From: Chryseobacterium aahli
GTDB taxonomy: Bacteria; Bacteroidota; Bacteroidia; Flavobacteriales; Weeksellaceae
Assembly: GCF_022699665.1 (NCBI RefSeq)
Contig: NZ_JALDNB010000004.1
Location: 186,001-250,000 of the forward strand
DNA length: 64,000 bases
Direction of reading: 5' to 3'
Shown: in pieces, positions 33,773 through 42,539 of the stretch
Position numbering within the stretch: the first letter of the stretch is position 1
Layout of the letters: each line of letters opens with the position of its first letter
Made by a program: the position numbers and the translations under genes
Notes under the pieces: model-generated
The model's input: only the letters and a program-made list of their open reading frames with translations
Told to the model about the DNA's origin: nothing
Databases searched by the model: none

Positions 33773-34267
33773 TTAAAAATCCGCTGATACCGAAGAAAAG
33801 TTCATTTTAAGTTTCATTTCAGATTTTACAGGTTGATTGTTGCAGGTTGCGGGAATCCAGCTTTTCTTGATTCTTCTTACAACATACTGCATATCATCAA
33901 AGAAAACTTCGCTATTTACAACTTTTGGTGAGCCTTCCACATCAATGACTTTCCCGGTAGCATCAATGGTTAGTGTAAATGTGAACTCTCCTGTTAAAGT
34001 ATAATAATCTGAATTCAAATAAGTAAACATATATTTTTTCAAAAGTTCTTTATAAGAAGTAACACCACGTTCAAAACCTGCAGCTTTAAAATCTTTACAG
34101 TCTTTTAATGATACCTGTAGAAATGGTTCCTTGATATCAATTTTTAAAAGGTTTTTATTATTTTCTATAATGAAAGAATCATCTCTCTGCTCAAGATCAT
34201 CCTGTGCAAAAGAAATATTAAAAGCAAAAATGGTTAATAATAAAATTAAATTTTTCATGGCTTTCAT
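33773..34267 (-). CDS. Secreted TonB-C-like protein, first of the tandem set
   Basis: A 164-aa protein. Start ATG 34267 (MKAMKNLILLLTIFAFNISF) is chosen because TAAAA precedes it and a TATCTTTG -7 box lies at 34284-34291; ATG 34258 is an alternative. The signal peptide ends SFAQ. The domain is visible as GEFTFTLTIDATGKVIDVEG and VVRRIKKSWIPATCNNQPV, paralogous to the next gene (shared pattern F-DDMQ-R-K-W-PA). It lies between the MFS transporter gene terminator and the paralogues. Confidence 0.68.
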   Translation of the reverse strand: MKAMKNLILLLTIFAFNISFAQDDLEQRDDSFIIENNKNLLKIDIKEPFLQVSLKDCKDFKAAGFERGVTSYKELLKKYMFTYLNSDYYTLTGEFTFTLTIDATGKVIDVEGSPKVVNSEVFFDDMQYVVRRIKKSWIPATCNNQPVKSEMKLKMNFSSVSADF

Positions 34268-34310
34268 TTTTAAATTCTTAAAACAAAGATAAAACTTAGA
34301 TAATTTATAA

Positions 34311-34343
34311 AAAAGAAAAACTTCACACATGAGTGCGAAGTTT
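34311..34343 (-). terminator. Terminator of the pyruvate-oxidase/MFS operon
   Basis: The stem AAACTTC-CAC / GTG-GAAGTTT (34318-34343) with an ATGA loop and one mismatch is followed on the minus strand by a long T-rich run. It lies 27 bases past the MFS stop codon. Confidence 0.8.
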
Positions 34344-34369
34344 AATTAATATTGTCGTATTTAAATTAT

Positions 34370-35614
34370 TTAAACAGCTATCGTTTGATTTTTGACTTTG
34401 CTTCCGGTTTCTTTCAGTAAAAATGAAATTAAAATCGCCAAAACAATTCCTGCAACCCAGAATAAAACGGATTGCTCAAAATGTAAATTTCCCGCAGAAA
34501 TATCTAAACTTTTCCCAAACCATCTGCTGAAAACCGGACTCAGTAAAGTGGTAACGCCAAAAGTAATAAAGTTGATTGCTCCCGTAGCACTTCCTTTTAC
34601 ATAATCAGGATTGGTTTCTTTAATCACAGAATACGGAATCATCGCTGCACCCGAACCTACTCCAAAAATAAACATACTGATTTTTGCAGCATACATATCC
34701 GGAAGGTAAATCATTTGAAGAAAACTTAAAATCATCAATAATGCTCCACCAACCAAAACAGGTTTTCTGCGACCTATTTTATCGGTAATAAAGCCTAGTA
34801 ACGGGCAACCAAAAGCCCAACCAAAAGCAACCATCGCACTGGTAATCGTTGCATCACGGAAAAGAAACTGCTTATCTTTTTCGAAAAAAGCAACTGCCCA
34901 GGTCATTGCAAATATCGTTGTTGGCGCAAAAAGAAGTCCTGAAATAATTCCGCAAAGCCAGGATTGTGGGTTTTTAAAAACAACTTTATAGGTTTCTAAG
35001 TAACCAACAGATTGATGCGGCTTTTCCTCGGGCTCATCAGACTGATCATCTTTAGGAGTAAAAAAGTAGAGCAAAACAGCTGTAATAATGGTGATAATTC
35101 CAGACCAAAGCCAAAAACTGTTGATATTAATTCCTTCTTCCACCCAAGGTCCTACTAAAAATTGTCCCGCAGTTCCACCCAACATTCCGATGCATTGTGT
35201 TGCTCCGATGGCTGTTGCCAAAGATTTTGATGAAAAACCTTTACTGGCAAGATATACACAGCCGGGAAACGCAAAAGCACAACCTGCTCCTTGTAATAAT
35301 CTTCCTGTAATTCCGGCGGTCTGGCTTGAAATTAAAAAAAATAAACATCCTAATCCTAAAATCAGACAACCTGCAAAAAGAGAGCGTTTACCTCCAAATT
35401 TATCTAAAGCAATTCCCGCAATTAAACTACAGGTAGAATAGGTGTAATAATAAGTTCCTACCATGCTGATCAGTTTCAGTTCGGTAGTTTTAAAATTATT
35501 GACCAATTCCGGAATCATTACCGCCGGAGCAGCTCTGATCACGTAATCTAAAAAGTAAAATATAAGACCAAATACCCACGCAATGACATAGAATTTTTTC
35601 AAAGTACTACTCAT
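34370..35614 (-). CDS. MFS transporter
   Basis: A 414-aa protein with 12 predicted helices. The loop 2-3 motif is GIALDKFGGKRSLFAGC and the matching half-repeat is GFITDKIGRRKPVLVGG, both hallmarks of the major facilitator superfamily. The acidic C-terminal-domain linker is DDQSDEPEEKP. Its ATG overlaps the stop of the upstream pyruvate-oxidase-like gene (TAATG), so the pair is translationally coupled. A monocarboxylate such as pyruvate is a reasonable guess for the substrate, from context only. Confidence 0.88.
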   Translation of the reverse strand: MSSTLKKFYVIAWVFGLIFYFLDYVIRAAPAVMIPELVNNFKTTELKLISMVGTYYYTYSTCSLIAGIALDKFGGKRSLFAGCLILGLGCLFFLISSQTAGITGRLLQGAGCAFAFPGCVYLASKGFSSKSLATAIGATQCIGMLGGTAGQFLVGPWVEEGININSFWLWSGIITIITAVLLYFFTPKDDQSDEPEEKPHQSVGYLETYKVVFKNPQSWLCGIISGLLFAPTTIFAMTWAVAFFEKDKQFLFRDATITSAMVAFGWAFGCPLLGFITDKIGRRKPVLVGGALLMILSFLQMIYLPDMYAAKISMFIFGVGSGAAMIPYSVIKETNPDYVKGSATGAINFITFGVTTLLSPVFSRWFGKSLDISAGNLHFEQSVLFWVAGIVLAILISFLLKETGSKVKNQTIAV

Positions 35615-37347
35615 TACAATAATTCCTTGATATGTTTATAATTACTTTTTACAGTGTCTAAAGCTTCCTCCATCTTTCCGCCAAGCATAAGCTGCGCCAT
35701 AGATTTTGTCATTCCGATCACCTGCTCAAATTTAATTTTGGGAGGCAACGCCAAAGCATTTGGATTCGTGAAAATATTGAGAAGAAAAGGTCCGTCATGA
35801 TTTAAACATTCGGTAATAGCTCCTGCAACTTCTTCCGGTTTGTGAACATTTTTCCCAGGATAACCCATCGCCTGTGCAATCATCGCAAAATCCGGATTAA
35901 TCATATCGGTTTCGTTATCCGGCATTCCGCCGACTTCCATTTCCAGTTTTACCATACCGAGACTTCGGTTGTTGAAAACAATCAGTTTGATTGGAAGCTT
36001 ATATTGAAAAATAGTTGCCATATCGCCTAAAAGCATTGACAAACCGCCGTCGCCACACATCGCAATCACCTGTCTTCCGGGATATGCCAAAGAAGCTCCG
36101 ATTGCCATCGGCATTGCGTTCGCCATCGATCCGTGATTGAAAGAACCCAACATTTTACGCTCGCCTGTTCCTGTAATAAATCTTGCTCCCCAAACACAGC
36201 ACATTCCTGTATCAACGGTGAAAATTGCATCATTTTTCGCAATCTGATCTAAAGTATGTGCAACATATTCTGGCTGAATAGCGTCTTCTTTTCCGAACTC
36301 TTTTACATAAGTCAACTGGTGTTCTTTTACTTTTTCGTAAAATTCCAATTGCTGATTGAGAAAGTTGATATCTGTTTTTTCTTTTAATAAGGGAAGTAAA
36401 GCTTTGATCGTCTCTTTAACATCACCTGTAAGACCTAACTCCAGTTTTGCTCTTCTCCCCAATCTTTCAGAACTTTCGTCAATCTGAACGATTTTATTTT
36501 TTACAGGCATAAATTTCTCGTAAGGGAAATCTGTTCCCAACAATAGTACAAGATCAGCTTCGTGCATCGCATGATAAGCTGAAGGTAATCCTAAAAGTCC
36601 CGTCAATCCTACTTCATTTGGGTTATTCGGCTGAATGGCCATTTTACCTCTAAAAGAATATCCAATAGGAGCTTTTAAAAATTTCGCTAATTCCACAACC
36701 TCAACGTTCGATTTTTCGGCACCGATGCCACAATAAATCGTTACTTTTTTGCTTTCATTAATCAAATTTGCCAAATGATTTAATTCTTCATCTGAAGGAC
36801 GAATCACAGGATTTGTTCTGAATATCTGATTGGAAGTTGTCGCTTCTTCAGCATCAAGCTCGGAAACATCACCGGGAAGTCCGATTACGGCAACACCTTT
36901 TTTAGAAATCGCATGCTGAATCGCCGTTTGCAAAGTTCTCTGAACCTGTTCCGGTCTTGTAATCATTTGATTATAATAACTGCAATCGTCAAATAATTTT
37001 ATGGTATTCGTTTCCTGAAAATAATCCATTCCCATCTCATTGCTTGGAATCGTTGATGCAATTACCAACATCGGAACATGCGATCTGTGGGCTTCGTAAA
37101 CTCCATTGATCAAATGGACGTGACCGGGACCGCAACTTCCTGCACATACAGCAAAACCATCCAGTTCCGCTTCTGCGGCGGCAGCGTAAGCTCCAACTTC
37201 TTCGTGCCTTACATGAATCCACTCGATGCTGCTTTTTTTCACAGCGATATTTAAATGATTGAGACTGTCGCCAGTTACTGCGTATATTCTTTTGACATTG
37301 GCATTTTCGAGCATTTCAACAATTTGCTCTGCAATATTTTTAGCCAT
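35614..37347 (-). CDS. Thiamine-diphosphate-dependent enzyme, pyruvate oxidase/dehydrogenase (PoxB-like)
   Basis: A 577-aa protein of the POX/acetolactate-synthase family. The N-terminal pyrimidine domain has the catalytic Glu in WIHVRHEEVGAYAAAAEAEL. The central domain has a Rossmann-like VTIYCGIGAEKSN. The C-terminal TDP motif is GDGGLSMLLGDMATIFQY with FNNRSLGMV. Together with LTGLLGLPSAYHAMHEAD, this fits pyruvate:quinone oxidoreductases, which decarboxylate pyruvate to acetate and CO2 at the membrane. Acetolactate synthase is less likely, since no ilv genes are near. It is coupled to the MFS gene. Confidence 0.85.
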   Translation of the reverse strand: MAKNIAEQIVEMLENANVKRIYAVTGDSLNHLNIAVKKSSIEWIHVRHEEVGAYAAAAEAELDGFAVCAGSCGPGHVHLINGVYEAHRSHVPMLVIASTIPSNEMGMDYFQETNTIKLFDDCSYYNQMITRPEQVQRTLQTAIQHAISKKGVAVIGLPGDVSELDAEEATTSNQIFRTNPVIRPSDEELNHLANLINESKKVTIYCGIGAEKSNVEVVELAKFLKAPIGYSFRGKMAIQPNNPNEVGLTGLLGLPSAYHAMHEADLVLLLGTDFPYEKFMPVKNKIVQIDESSERLGRRAKLELGLTGDVKETIKALLPLLKEKTDINFLNQQLEFYEKVKEHQLTYVKEFGKEDAIQPEYVAHTLDQIAKNDAIFTVDTGMCCVWGARFITGTGERKMLGSFNHGSMANAMPMAIGASLAYPGRQVIAMCGDGGLSMLLGDMATIFQYKLPIKLIVFNNRSLGMVKLEMEVGGMPDNETDMINPDFAMIAQAMGYPGKNVHKPEEVAGAITECLNHDGPFLLNIFTNPNALALPPKIKFEQVIGMTKSMAQLMLGGKMEEALDTVKSNYKHIKELL

Positions 37348-37510
37348 AATTACTATTTTTTTTAGATTAATTTCTACTTAGAAAATAGAATCTGAAATCA
37401 ATTGATTATTCATGATTTCGAATGATAAACGAACAATCAAATTTAGTTAATAAAAGATTCTTAAAGAAGCATTGATCAAAATTTATTCAACATCTTATTT
37501 TCCGTATAGA

Positions 37511-37545
37511 GCAAAAAATACTCCGCAATTTCTTGCGGAGTATGA
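37511..37545 (-). terminator. Terminator of the small secreted protein gene
   Basis: A perfect 11-bp stem (37518-37528 / 37533-37543) is followed by a T-run on the minus strand, 20 bases after the stop at 37563. Confidence 0.85.
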
Positions 37546-37562
37546 TTTTTATTTAATTTAAA

Positions 37563-38009
37563 TTATTTTGTTGAGCAAAAGCTTTGTTGAGACGTTGCGT
37601 AATTGTCATTCGTCAATAGAGCACCATTATTTCCGGAATCTATGTAGTCTCTGGAAAAATTCAGAGCAACAGAAATTTTCTGATTGGTATTATTGGCAAA
37701 ATGTTTTTTCATTCGCAATACATCTCTTTTCACTTCTCTTTCAAATGCCTGATCAAAGAGTTGCGGGAAAAGTTTGATATCAGAAATTTTTCCGTCTTTA
37801 TCAATACTGAAATTTAATTTAAAATCTCCAAGCGCCTGAAAAGCATTTGCAGTATGTCCTAAATTATTTTGCAAATCTTTATTGAATTTTGCCTGACCTC
37901 CGTTATACACTTTTTCCAATTGTTGTTTATCAGACTTTACGCTAACATTGGTCTGAGAAAAAGAAAATGTAAAAACAGCAATAGCCAAAACTGAAAGTAA
38001 TTTTTTCAT
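37563..38009 (-). CDS. Small secreted protein with TonB-C-like pattern
   Basis: A 148-aa protein. The signal peptide is MKKLLSVLAIAVFTFSFSQ. The pattern LGDFKLNFSIDKDGKISDIK and VLRMKKHFANNTNQKI recalls the small TonB-C-like proteins at 32.9-34.3 kb, but it is more divergent. It lies 44 bases downstream of lysA and has its own terminator. Function unknown. Confidence 0.65.
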   Translation of the reverse strand: MKKLLSVLAIAVFTFSFSQTNVSVKSDKQQLEKVYNGGQAKFNKDLQNNLGHTANAFQALGDFKLNFSIDKDGKISDIKLFPQLFDQAFEREVKRDVLRMKKHFANNTNQKISVALNFSRDYIDSGNNGALLTNDNYATSQQSFCSTK

Positions 38010-38053
38010 GATGTAATTTTTCGGTATTTTAAAGATACACCTTTTAGTGAAAT

Positions 38054-39253
38054 TTACAAAACTTCAATCTGATTCCTCAAAAGATCTTCAAATTCATCTC
38101 TTTTTCTGATCAGATGTGCCTTTCCGTCTAAGAAAAGAACTTCAGCAGGTTTTAATCTTGAATTGAAATTTGTACTCATCTCAAAACCGTAAGCTCCGGC
38201 TGTATGGAAAGCCAAAACATCACCTTCTCTTACTTCATTTAATTTTCTGTCCCAAGCAAAAGTATCAGTTTCACAGATGTTTCCAACTACGGTATAAATT
38301 CTTTCAGCACCTTTTGGGTTTGACAAATTCTCAATGGTATGGTAAGAATCATAAAACATCGGACGGATCAAATGATTAAATCCTGAATTAACCCCAACAA
38401 AAACGGTTGCCGTAGTTTGCTTGATAACATTCGCTTTCACCAATAAATATCCACATTTTCCAACCAAAAATTTCCCAGGTTCGAACCAAAGTTCAAATTT
38501 CTTACCTGTTTCTTTAGAAAAATCTGAAATCGCTTTCTCAACTTTTTTACCTAAGGCTTTCACATCTGTTTCCATATCGCTTTCCTGATAAGGAATTTTG
38601 AAACCGCTTCCCATATCCAAATATTTCAAGTTCGGGAAATGTTCAGATAATTCAAGCATAATTTCAAGAGCCTGCAAAAATACTTCAGGATCTTTAATTT
38701 CGCTTCCTGTATGCATGTGAAGACCTTCTACATTCAAGTTGGTGCTTTTCATCACACGTTCGATGTGACGCATCTGATGAATAGAAATTCCAAATTTTGA
38801 ATCGATATGTCCTGTGGAAATTTTATGGTTTCCGCCAGCATAAATATGTGGATTGATTCTTACAAAAATAGGATATGTATTTGCGTATTTGTTCCCGAAT
38901 TGCTCAAGAATTGAGATATTATCGATATTAATATGAACACCGTGCATCATTGCTTCTTCTATTTCAGCTAAGTCAACACAATTGGGAGTAAACAGTATTT
39001 TTTCTTTAGGAAAACCGGCTTTTAAACCTAATTTCACTTCACTAATCGAAACGCAATCCAAAGAAGCGCCGAGGTTCTTTATGTATTTTAAAATATTGAT
39101 GTTCGTTAAAGCCTTTGCAGCATAAAAGAACTTGGTGTGTTTTAAAAAAGAAGATGTAAGTTTTTCGTATTGAGTTTTGATCGATTCAGCATCGTAAACA
39201 TACACTGGTGTGCCAAATTCTTGGGCAATCTTTAATAATTCTTTTGGATTCAT
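38054..39253 (-). CDS. lysA: Diaminopimelate decarboxylase
   Basis: A 399-aa PLP enzyme of fold type III that converts meso-diaminopimelate to L-lysine, the last step of lysine synthesis. The Schiff-base lysine is in FFYAAKALTN. The HTGSE motif (GLHMHTGSEI) and glycine loop (LDMGSGFKIPY) bind the cofactor. EPGKFLVG and the CETDTFAWDR cysteine motif complete the dimer active site. The length is typical. The ATG at 39253 is preceded within 24 bases by a terminator hairpin and a Lys-rich leader frame, suggesting attenuation by lysine availability. Confidence 0.96.
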   Translation of the reverse strand: MNPKELLKIAQEFGTPVYVYDAESIKTQYEKLTSSFLKHTKFFYAAKALTNINILKYIKNLGASLDCVSISEVKLGLKAGFPKEKILFTPNCVDLAEIEEAMMHGVHINIDNISILEQFGNKYANTYPIFVRINPHIYAGGNHKISTGHIDSKFGISIHQMRHIERVMKSTNLNVEGLHMHTGSEIKDPEVFLQALEIMLELSEHFPNLKYLDMGSGFKIPYQESDMETDVKALGKKVEKAISDFSKETGKKFELWFEPGKFLVGKCGYLLVKANVIKQTTATVFVGVNSGFNHLIRPMFYDSYHTIENLSNPKGAERIYTVVGNICETDTFAWDRKLNEVREGDVLAFHTAGAYGFEMSTNFNSRLKPAEVLFLDGKAHLIRKRDEFEDLLRNQIEVL

Positions 39254-39269
39254 ATTTTAAATTTTACAT

Positions 39270-39302
39270 AAAAAAAGGCAGATTCTTCGAAAAGAGTCTG
39301 CC
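39270..39302 (-). terminator. lysA leader terminator/attenuator hairpin
   Basis: On the minus strand, GGCAGA-C-TCTT, a TTCG tetraloop and AAGA-A-TCTGCC form an 11-position stem with one C-A mismatch, directly followed by seven T. It ends 17 bases before the lysA ATG, so transcription must pass it to express lysA. Bases 39290-39297 can alternatively pair with 39329-39336, which would disrupt it. Confidence 0.8.
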
Positions 39303-39334
39303 ACAATAATTATTTTTTATGCAACACAACTCTT

Positions 39335-39406
39335 TTAGGTATTCCAAACCTTTGAAAACTTTACAGCTCCCTTTTTTCCGGTTTGTTTTTGTTTAAAATT
39401 TTGCAT
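39335..39406 (-). CDS. Putative lysine-rich leader peptide of lysA
   Basis: A 23-codon open frame (ATG 39406, TAA ending at 39335) with six Lys codons, including an adjacent pair: it begins MQNFKQKQTGKKGAV. A TATTTTTG promoter box lies at 39434-39427 on the minus strand, so the ATG would be close to the 5' end of the mRNA. The stop codon overlaps the first bases of an antiterminator strand. The position and codon content fit a ribosome-stalling leader peptide. In an AT-rich genome Lys codons are common, so coding is not certain. Confidence 0.5.
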   Translation of the reverse strand: MQNFKQKQTGKKGAVKFSKVWNT

Positions 39407-39426
39407 TGCTTATTTTTATTCTTTTG

Positions 39427-39434
39427 CAAAAATA
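39427..39434 (-). promoter_or_regulatory. -7 promoter box of the lysA leader transcript
   Basis: An exact TAnnTTTG match (TATTTTTG) lies 20 bases before the leader ATG. No good TTTG is seen at the -33 position. Confidence 0.45.
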
Positions 39435-39509
39435 CTATTTATTTTGAGAAATTGAATTTGAAATGGATTTTCTTCTTAATAAAAATACATTTGATTGTAA
39501 ATTGTTCTC

Positions 39510-40733
39510 TTATTTCGGTAACGGCAACGTCTCAAAATCACCTTTAATCAAAGCCAATTGCAAGTCATTGGTAAGATCTGATGCAGACATAGGCAAATCG
39601 ATTTTTAATTTTGAGATTTTACTTAAAGTCTGAATTTGGGTAAACAATTCATAGAAACCATAAGAAACTGCTTTTCCGTTTTCTATGATTAAAAACAATT
39701 TTTCTCCTAATTTTCTACCACTTCCCAACCATAGTTCGTTTCTTTTTCTGAAATCAATCTTCTTCTTAAAAACTTCAACATCTTTATATTCATCAATTTT
39801 ACTGATAAACTGAACTGCCTTAGACCCTTGAGTAAAAGCTTTAAATTTCAGAATTGGCTTTTCAGTTTTATTCAATGTATTTTTTTCAGCAACATATTTA
39901 TTGTTTCTAAAATACAAACCAAAAGGCAAAGACTCTCTCTTTTTGATGTTTTTTGAATTTAAAATCAGCTTGGCAATGATATCAGTTCCCGTTAATTCAA
40001 AATTGATCTGCTCAACATCACGCTGAATTTCTTCAAATTTTTTCGATTTAGAATTGAAAAGCTTTTTTGAAAACTTATTGATATCCTGAACATACTCGGA
40101 AAGAATAATCTTCCCAGATTCATTCTGGAAATAAACAAAACCTTTTTCGCTCGGCAAATCTTGAGTTAACAATTTGATTTTGTTGATATAAGTCTTAGCA
40201 TTCGTCTCTTCGTGCTGCTCCTGAATAATCTCGTTTTCGGTATCTTTTGAAACCAACAATTTAAACAATTCTAAAGTTGCTCTTGCGTCACCTTCTGCAC
40301 GATGCGCGTTGACTAAAGGAATGCCGAGCGATCTTACCAATTTTCCCAATGAATAACTTACCTCATCAGGAATCAGTTTTTTTGCTAAAGGAATTGTATC
40401 TAAAGTGTTGATTTTGAAATCATAACCAAGGCGTTGAAACGATTGACGAAGCATTCTGTAATCGAAATCGATGTTGTGCCCTACTAACGTTGTGCCTTCT
40501 GTAATTTCAACGACTCTTTTTGCCAATTCATGAAATTTCGGAGCGGTTTTAACCATTTTCGGGCTAATATTGGTCAATTTCTGAACAAAAGGCGTGATGT
40601 CACTTTCAGGATTGACAAGGGAAATAAATTGGTCGACAATTTTATGACCATCATATCTAAAAATGGCGATATCGATAATGCATTCTTTCCTGAACCCTGC
40701 ACCATTGCTTTCTATATCTATAATCGAATACAT
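39510..40733 (-). CDS. DEDDh exonuclease-domain protein
   Basis: A 407-aa protein. Residues 1-170 are a DnaQ-like 3'-5' exonuclease: Exo I YSIIDIESNGAG (D and E), Exo II LVGHNIDFDYRMLR, Exo III HRAEGDARATLELF with the DEDDh His. The remaining ~230 residues have no domain I can name; they include lysine-rich stretches (KKLFNSKSKKFEEIQRD) and may bind nucleic acid or a UvrC-like partner. It is a DNA polymerase III epsilon-like or stand-alone exonuclease. It lies upstream of the lysA leader on the same strand. Confidence 0.86.
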   Translation of the reverse strand: MYSIIDIESNGAGFRKECIIDIAIFRYDGHKIVDQFISLVNPESDITPFVQKLTNISPKMVKTAPKFHELAKRVVEITEGTTLVGHNIDFDYRMLRQSFQRLGYDFKINTLDTIPLAKKLIPDEVSYSLGKLVRSLGIPLVNAHRAEGDARATLELFKLLVSKDTENEIIQEQHEETNAKTYINKIKLLTQDLPSEKGFVYFQNESGKIILSEYVQDINKFSKKLFNSKSKKFEEIQRDVEQINFELTGTDIIAKLILNSKNIKKRESLPFGLYFRNNKYVAEKNTLNKTEKPILKFKAFTQGSKAVQFISKIDEYKDVEVFKKKIDFRKRNELWLGSGRKLGEKLFLIIENGKAVSYGFYELFTQIQTLSKISKLKIDLPMSASDLTNDLQLALIKGDFETLPLPK

Positions 40734-40835
40734 TTATTTCTTATCTAACTTAGAATTTCTATCAAAAACTGAACCTTAAAAATCTCAGCACCTATGGAAT
40801 TCTGCTAAAATAATCAAAATACGTTAAAAACTGCA

Positions 40836-40858
40836 AAAGATAGACGCCTATCTTTTTC
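40836..40858 (-). terminator. Weak hairpin overlapping the HerA-like gene stop codon
   Basis: AAAGATAG (40836-40843) pairs with CTATCTTT (40848-40855); on the minus strand TTTT then GCAG follows. The stem includes the stop codon. Confidence 0.35.
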
Positions 40859-42374
40859 TTCCGCCTAAACCGAACATGCCCAAAATCGCTTTTGCTCCTT
40901 CACGCATCAGAGTATTGGCAAAAGTTCTACCGGCTCTGCTTTTTAGAACCTGTTCAAACATTCCCGGTTCTTCTTTTACAGGTTTAGTTTTTTGTGTAGG
41001 AGCTGAATTTTCAACTGCCTGCTCCATTCTATTAACTAAAATCTCATACGCTGACTCGCTGTCAACTGGCTTTTCGTATTTTGAAACCAATGCAGACTTT
41101 GAAATTAATTCTGAAACTTCTGCATCATTCAAAACATCCATTCTGGATTCCGGAGAAATCAGATATGTATGAACCAATGGTGTTGGAATTCCTTTTTCGT
41201 CCAAAGCGGTGATAAAGGCTTCACCAATTCCTAAATTCTGAATTAACTCAGAGGCGTTATAAAACTCTGTTGTGGGATAATTTTCTACGGCTTTAGAAAT
41301 TTCTTTTTTATCTTTTGCGGTAAAACCTCTTAGCGCATGCTGAATTTTTAAACCTAATTGAGAAAGCACATTTTCCGGAACATCGCCAGGAATTTGAGTA
41401 ATAAAATAAATTCCCACACCTTTTGAACGGATCAATTTTACCATTGTTTCGATCTGAGAAGCCAAAGCTTTTGAAGCCTCGTCAAAGATTAAGTGTGCTT
41501 CATCGATGAAAAGAACCAATTTTGGTTTTCCGCTGTCGCCTTCTTCCGGAAACGTCATGTAAATTTCAGCAAAAAGCGAAAGCATAAATGTTGAAAATAA
41601 CTGCGGTTTATTCTGAATATCAGCAACTCTCAAAATATTGACAACACCTTTTCCATCTCTTGTTTCAAGCAAATCGTGAACATCAAAACTTAACTCTCCA
41701 AAGAAATCTGCGGCTCCTTGCTGCTCTAAAGCAACAATAGATCTTAAAATAGTACCCAAAGAAGCGGATGCGATCGATCCGTAATTGGCTGATAATTCAG
41801 CTTTACCTTGAGGGTTATCCGTCACATATTGCAGGACTTTCTTTAAATCATTTAAATCAATTAAAGGCAAACCTTTGTCGTCGCAATATTTGAAAACGAT
41901 TGACATAATGCTTTGCTGCGTATCATTGAGTTCTAAAATTTTACTTAATAAAACAGGTCCGAATTCTGTAACAGTAGCTCTTAACTTCACCCCTTTTCCA
42001 CCGGAAATACTCATCAATTCAACCGGAAAGGCCTGCGGATTGTAAGGAAGCTGTGTTTTTGCATAGCGTTCTTCAATGATGGAATTCATTTGTCCGGACT
42101 CGGCAATTCCTGAAAAATCACCTTTGATGTCTAAAACCAAAGACGGAATTCCCGCATGAGAAAGCTGCTCAGCGAAAACCTGAAGTGTTTTTGTTTTTCC
42201 GGTTCCGGTGGCTCCGGCAATCAGACCGTGACGGTTAATAGTTTTTAAAGGAATCGTGACATTGACCTCTGTGACAACATCGCCGTCTAGCATTCCTTTT
42301 CCCAGAATTATATGTTCTCCTTTTGGAGTATATCTTGTCGAAAGTTCGTCAATAAATTTTGTTTTGTCTGCCAT
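40848..42374 (-). CDS. HerA-like helicase/ATPase (DUF853 family)
   Basis: A 508-aa FtsK/HerA superfamily ATPase. Walker A is GATGTGKTKT (about 54-63) and Walker B is PKLVLFIDEAHLIFDEA. A sensor-like FITQIPGDVPENVLSQLG and the C-terminal RAGRTFANTLMREGAKAILG segment fit the DUF853 (YjgR) family. There is no NurA nuclease gene next to it, unlike archaeal HerA systems, so a defence or repair role cannot be inferred from context. It is divergent from the secreted protein gene at 42.5 kb. Confidence 0.9.
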   Translation of the reverse strand: MADKTKFIDELSTRYTPKGEHIILGKGMLDGDVVTEVNVTIPLKTINRHGLIAGATGTGKTKTLQVFAEQLSHAGIPSLVLDIKGDFSGIAESGQMNSIIEERYAKTQLPYNPQAFPVELMSISGGKGVKLRATVTEFGPVLLSKILELNDTQQSIMSIVFKYCDDKGLPLIDLNDLKKVLQYVTDNPQGKAELSANYGSIASASLGTILRSIVALEQQGAADFFGELSFDVHDLLETRDGKGVVNILRVADIQNKPQLFSTFMLSLFAEIYMTFPEEGDSGKPKLVLFIDEAHLIFDEASKALASQIETMVKLIRSKGVGIYFITQIPGDVPENVLSQLGLKIQHALRGFTAKDKKEISKAVENYPTTEFYNASELIQNLGIGEAFITALDEKGIPTPLVHTYLISPESRMDVLNDAEVSELISKSALVSKYEKPVDSESAYEILVNRMEQAVENSAPTQKTKPVKEEPGMFEQVLKSRAGRTFANTLMREGAKAILGMFGLGGRKR

Positions 42375-42539
42375 TTGATATTTTTAACATCTAAAGATAA
42401 AGTTTTTTAGAAAAGTTTTAATAATCTCTTTTATTTAATCACATTAATTTTTGCATTTTTTCATTAAAATAAATTTAATTTCGCAAACACATTACCAACT
42501 CAAGAATAAAACGCAATTTATCAAACTAAATAAATTCAC

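Noticed and set aside
32649-34267. TonB energy transducers
   Set aside because: The proteins have cleavable signal peptides and lack the N-terminal membrane anchor and Pro-rich spacer needed to span the periplasm.
34392-35441. Plus-strand open frames within the MFS transporter gene
   Set aside because: They are antisense shadows of a well-supported membrane protein gene, with no start signals or domains. The same applies to other antisense frames in long genes.
39254-39440. Lysine riboswitch or T-box in front of lysA
   Set aside because: The leader is too short for the ~170-nt lysine riboswitch, and I see no T-box sequence (TGGnACCGCG-like) before the terminator. The leader-peptide model fits better.
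40848-42374. HerA-based anti-phage defence module
   Set aside because: No SIR2, NurA or DUF4297 partner is adjacent, and the protein fits the DUF853 housekeeping family.
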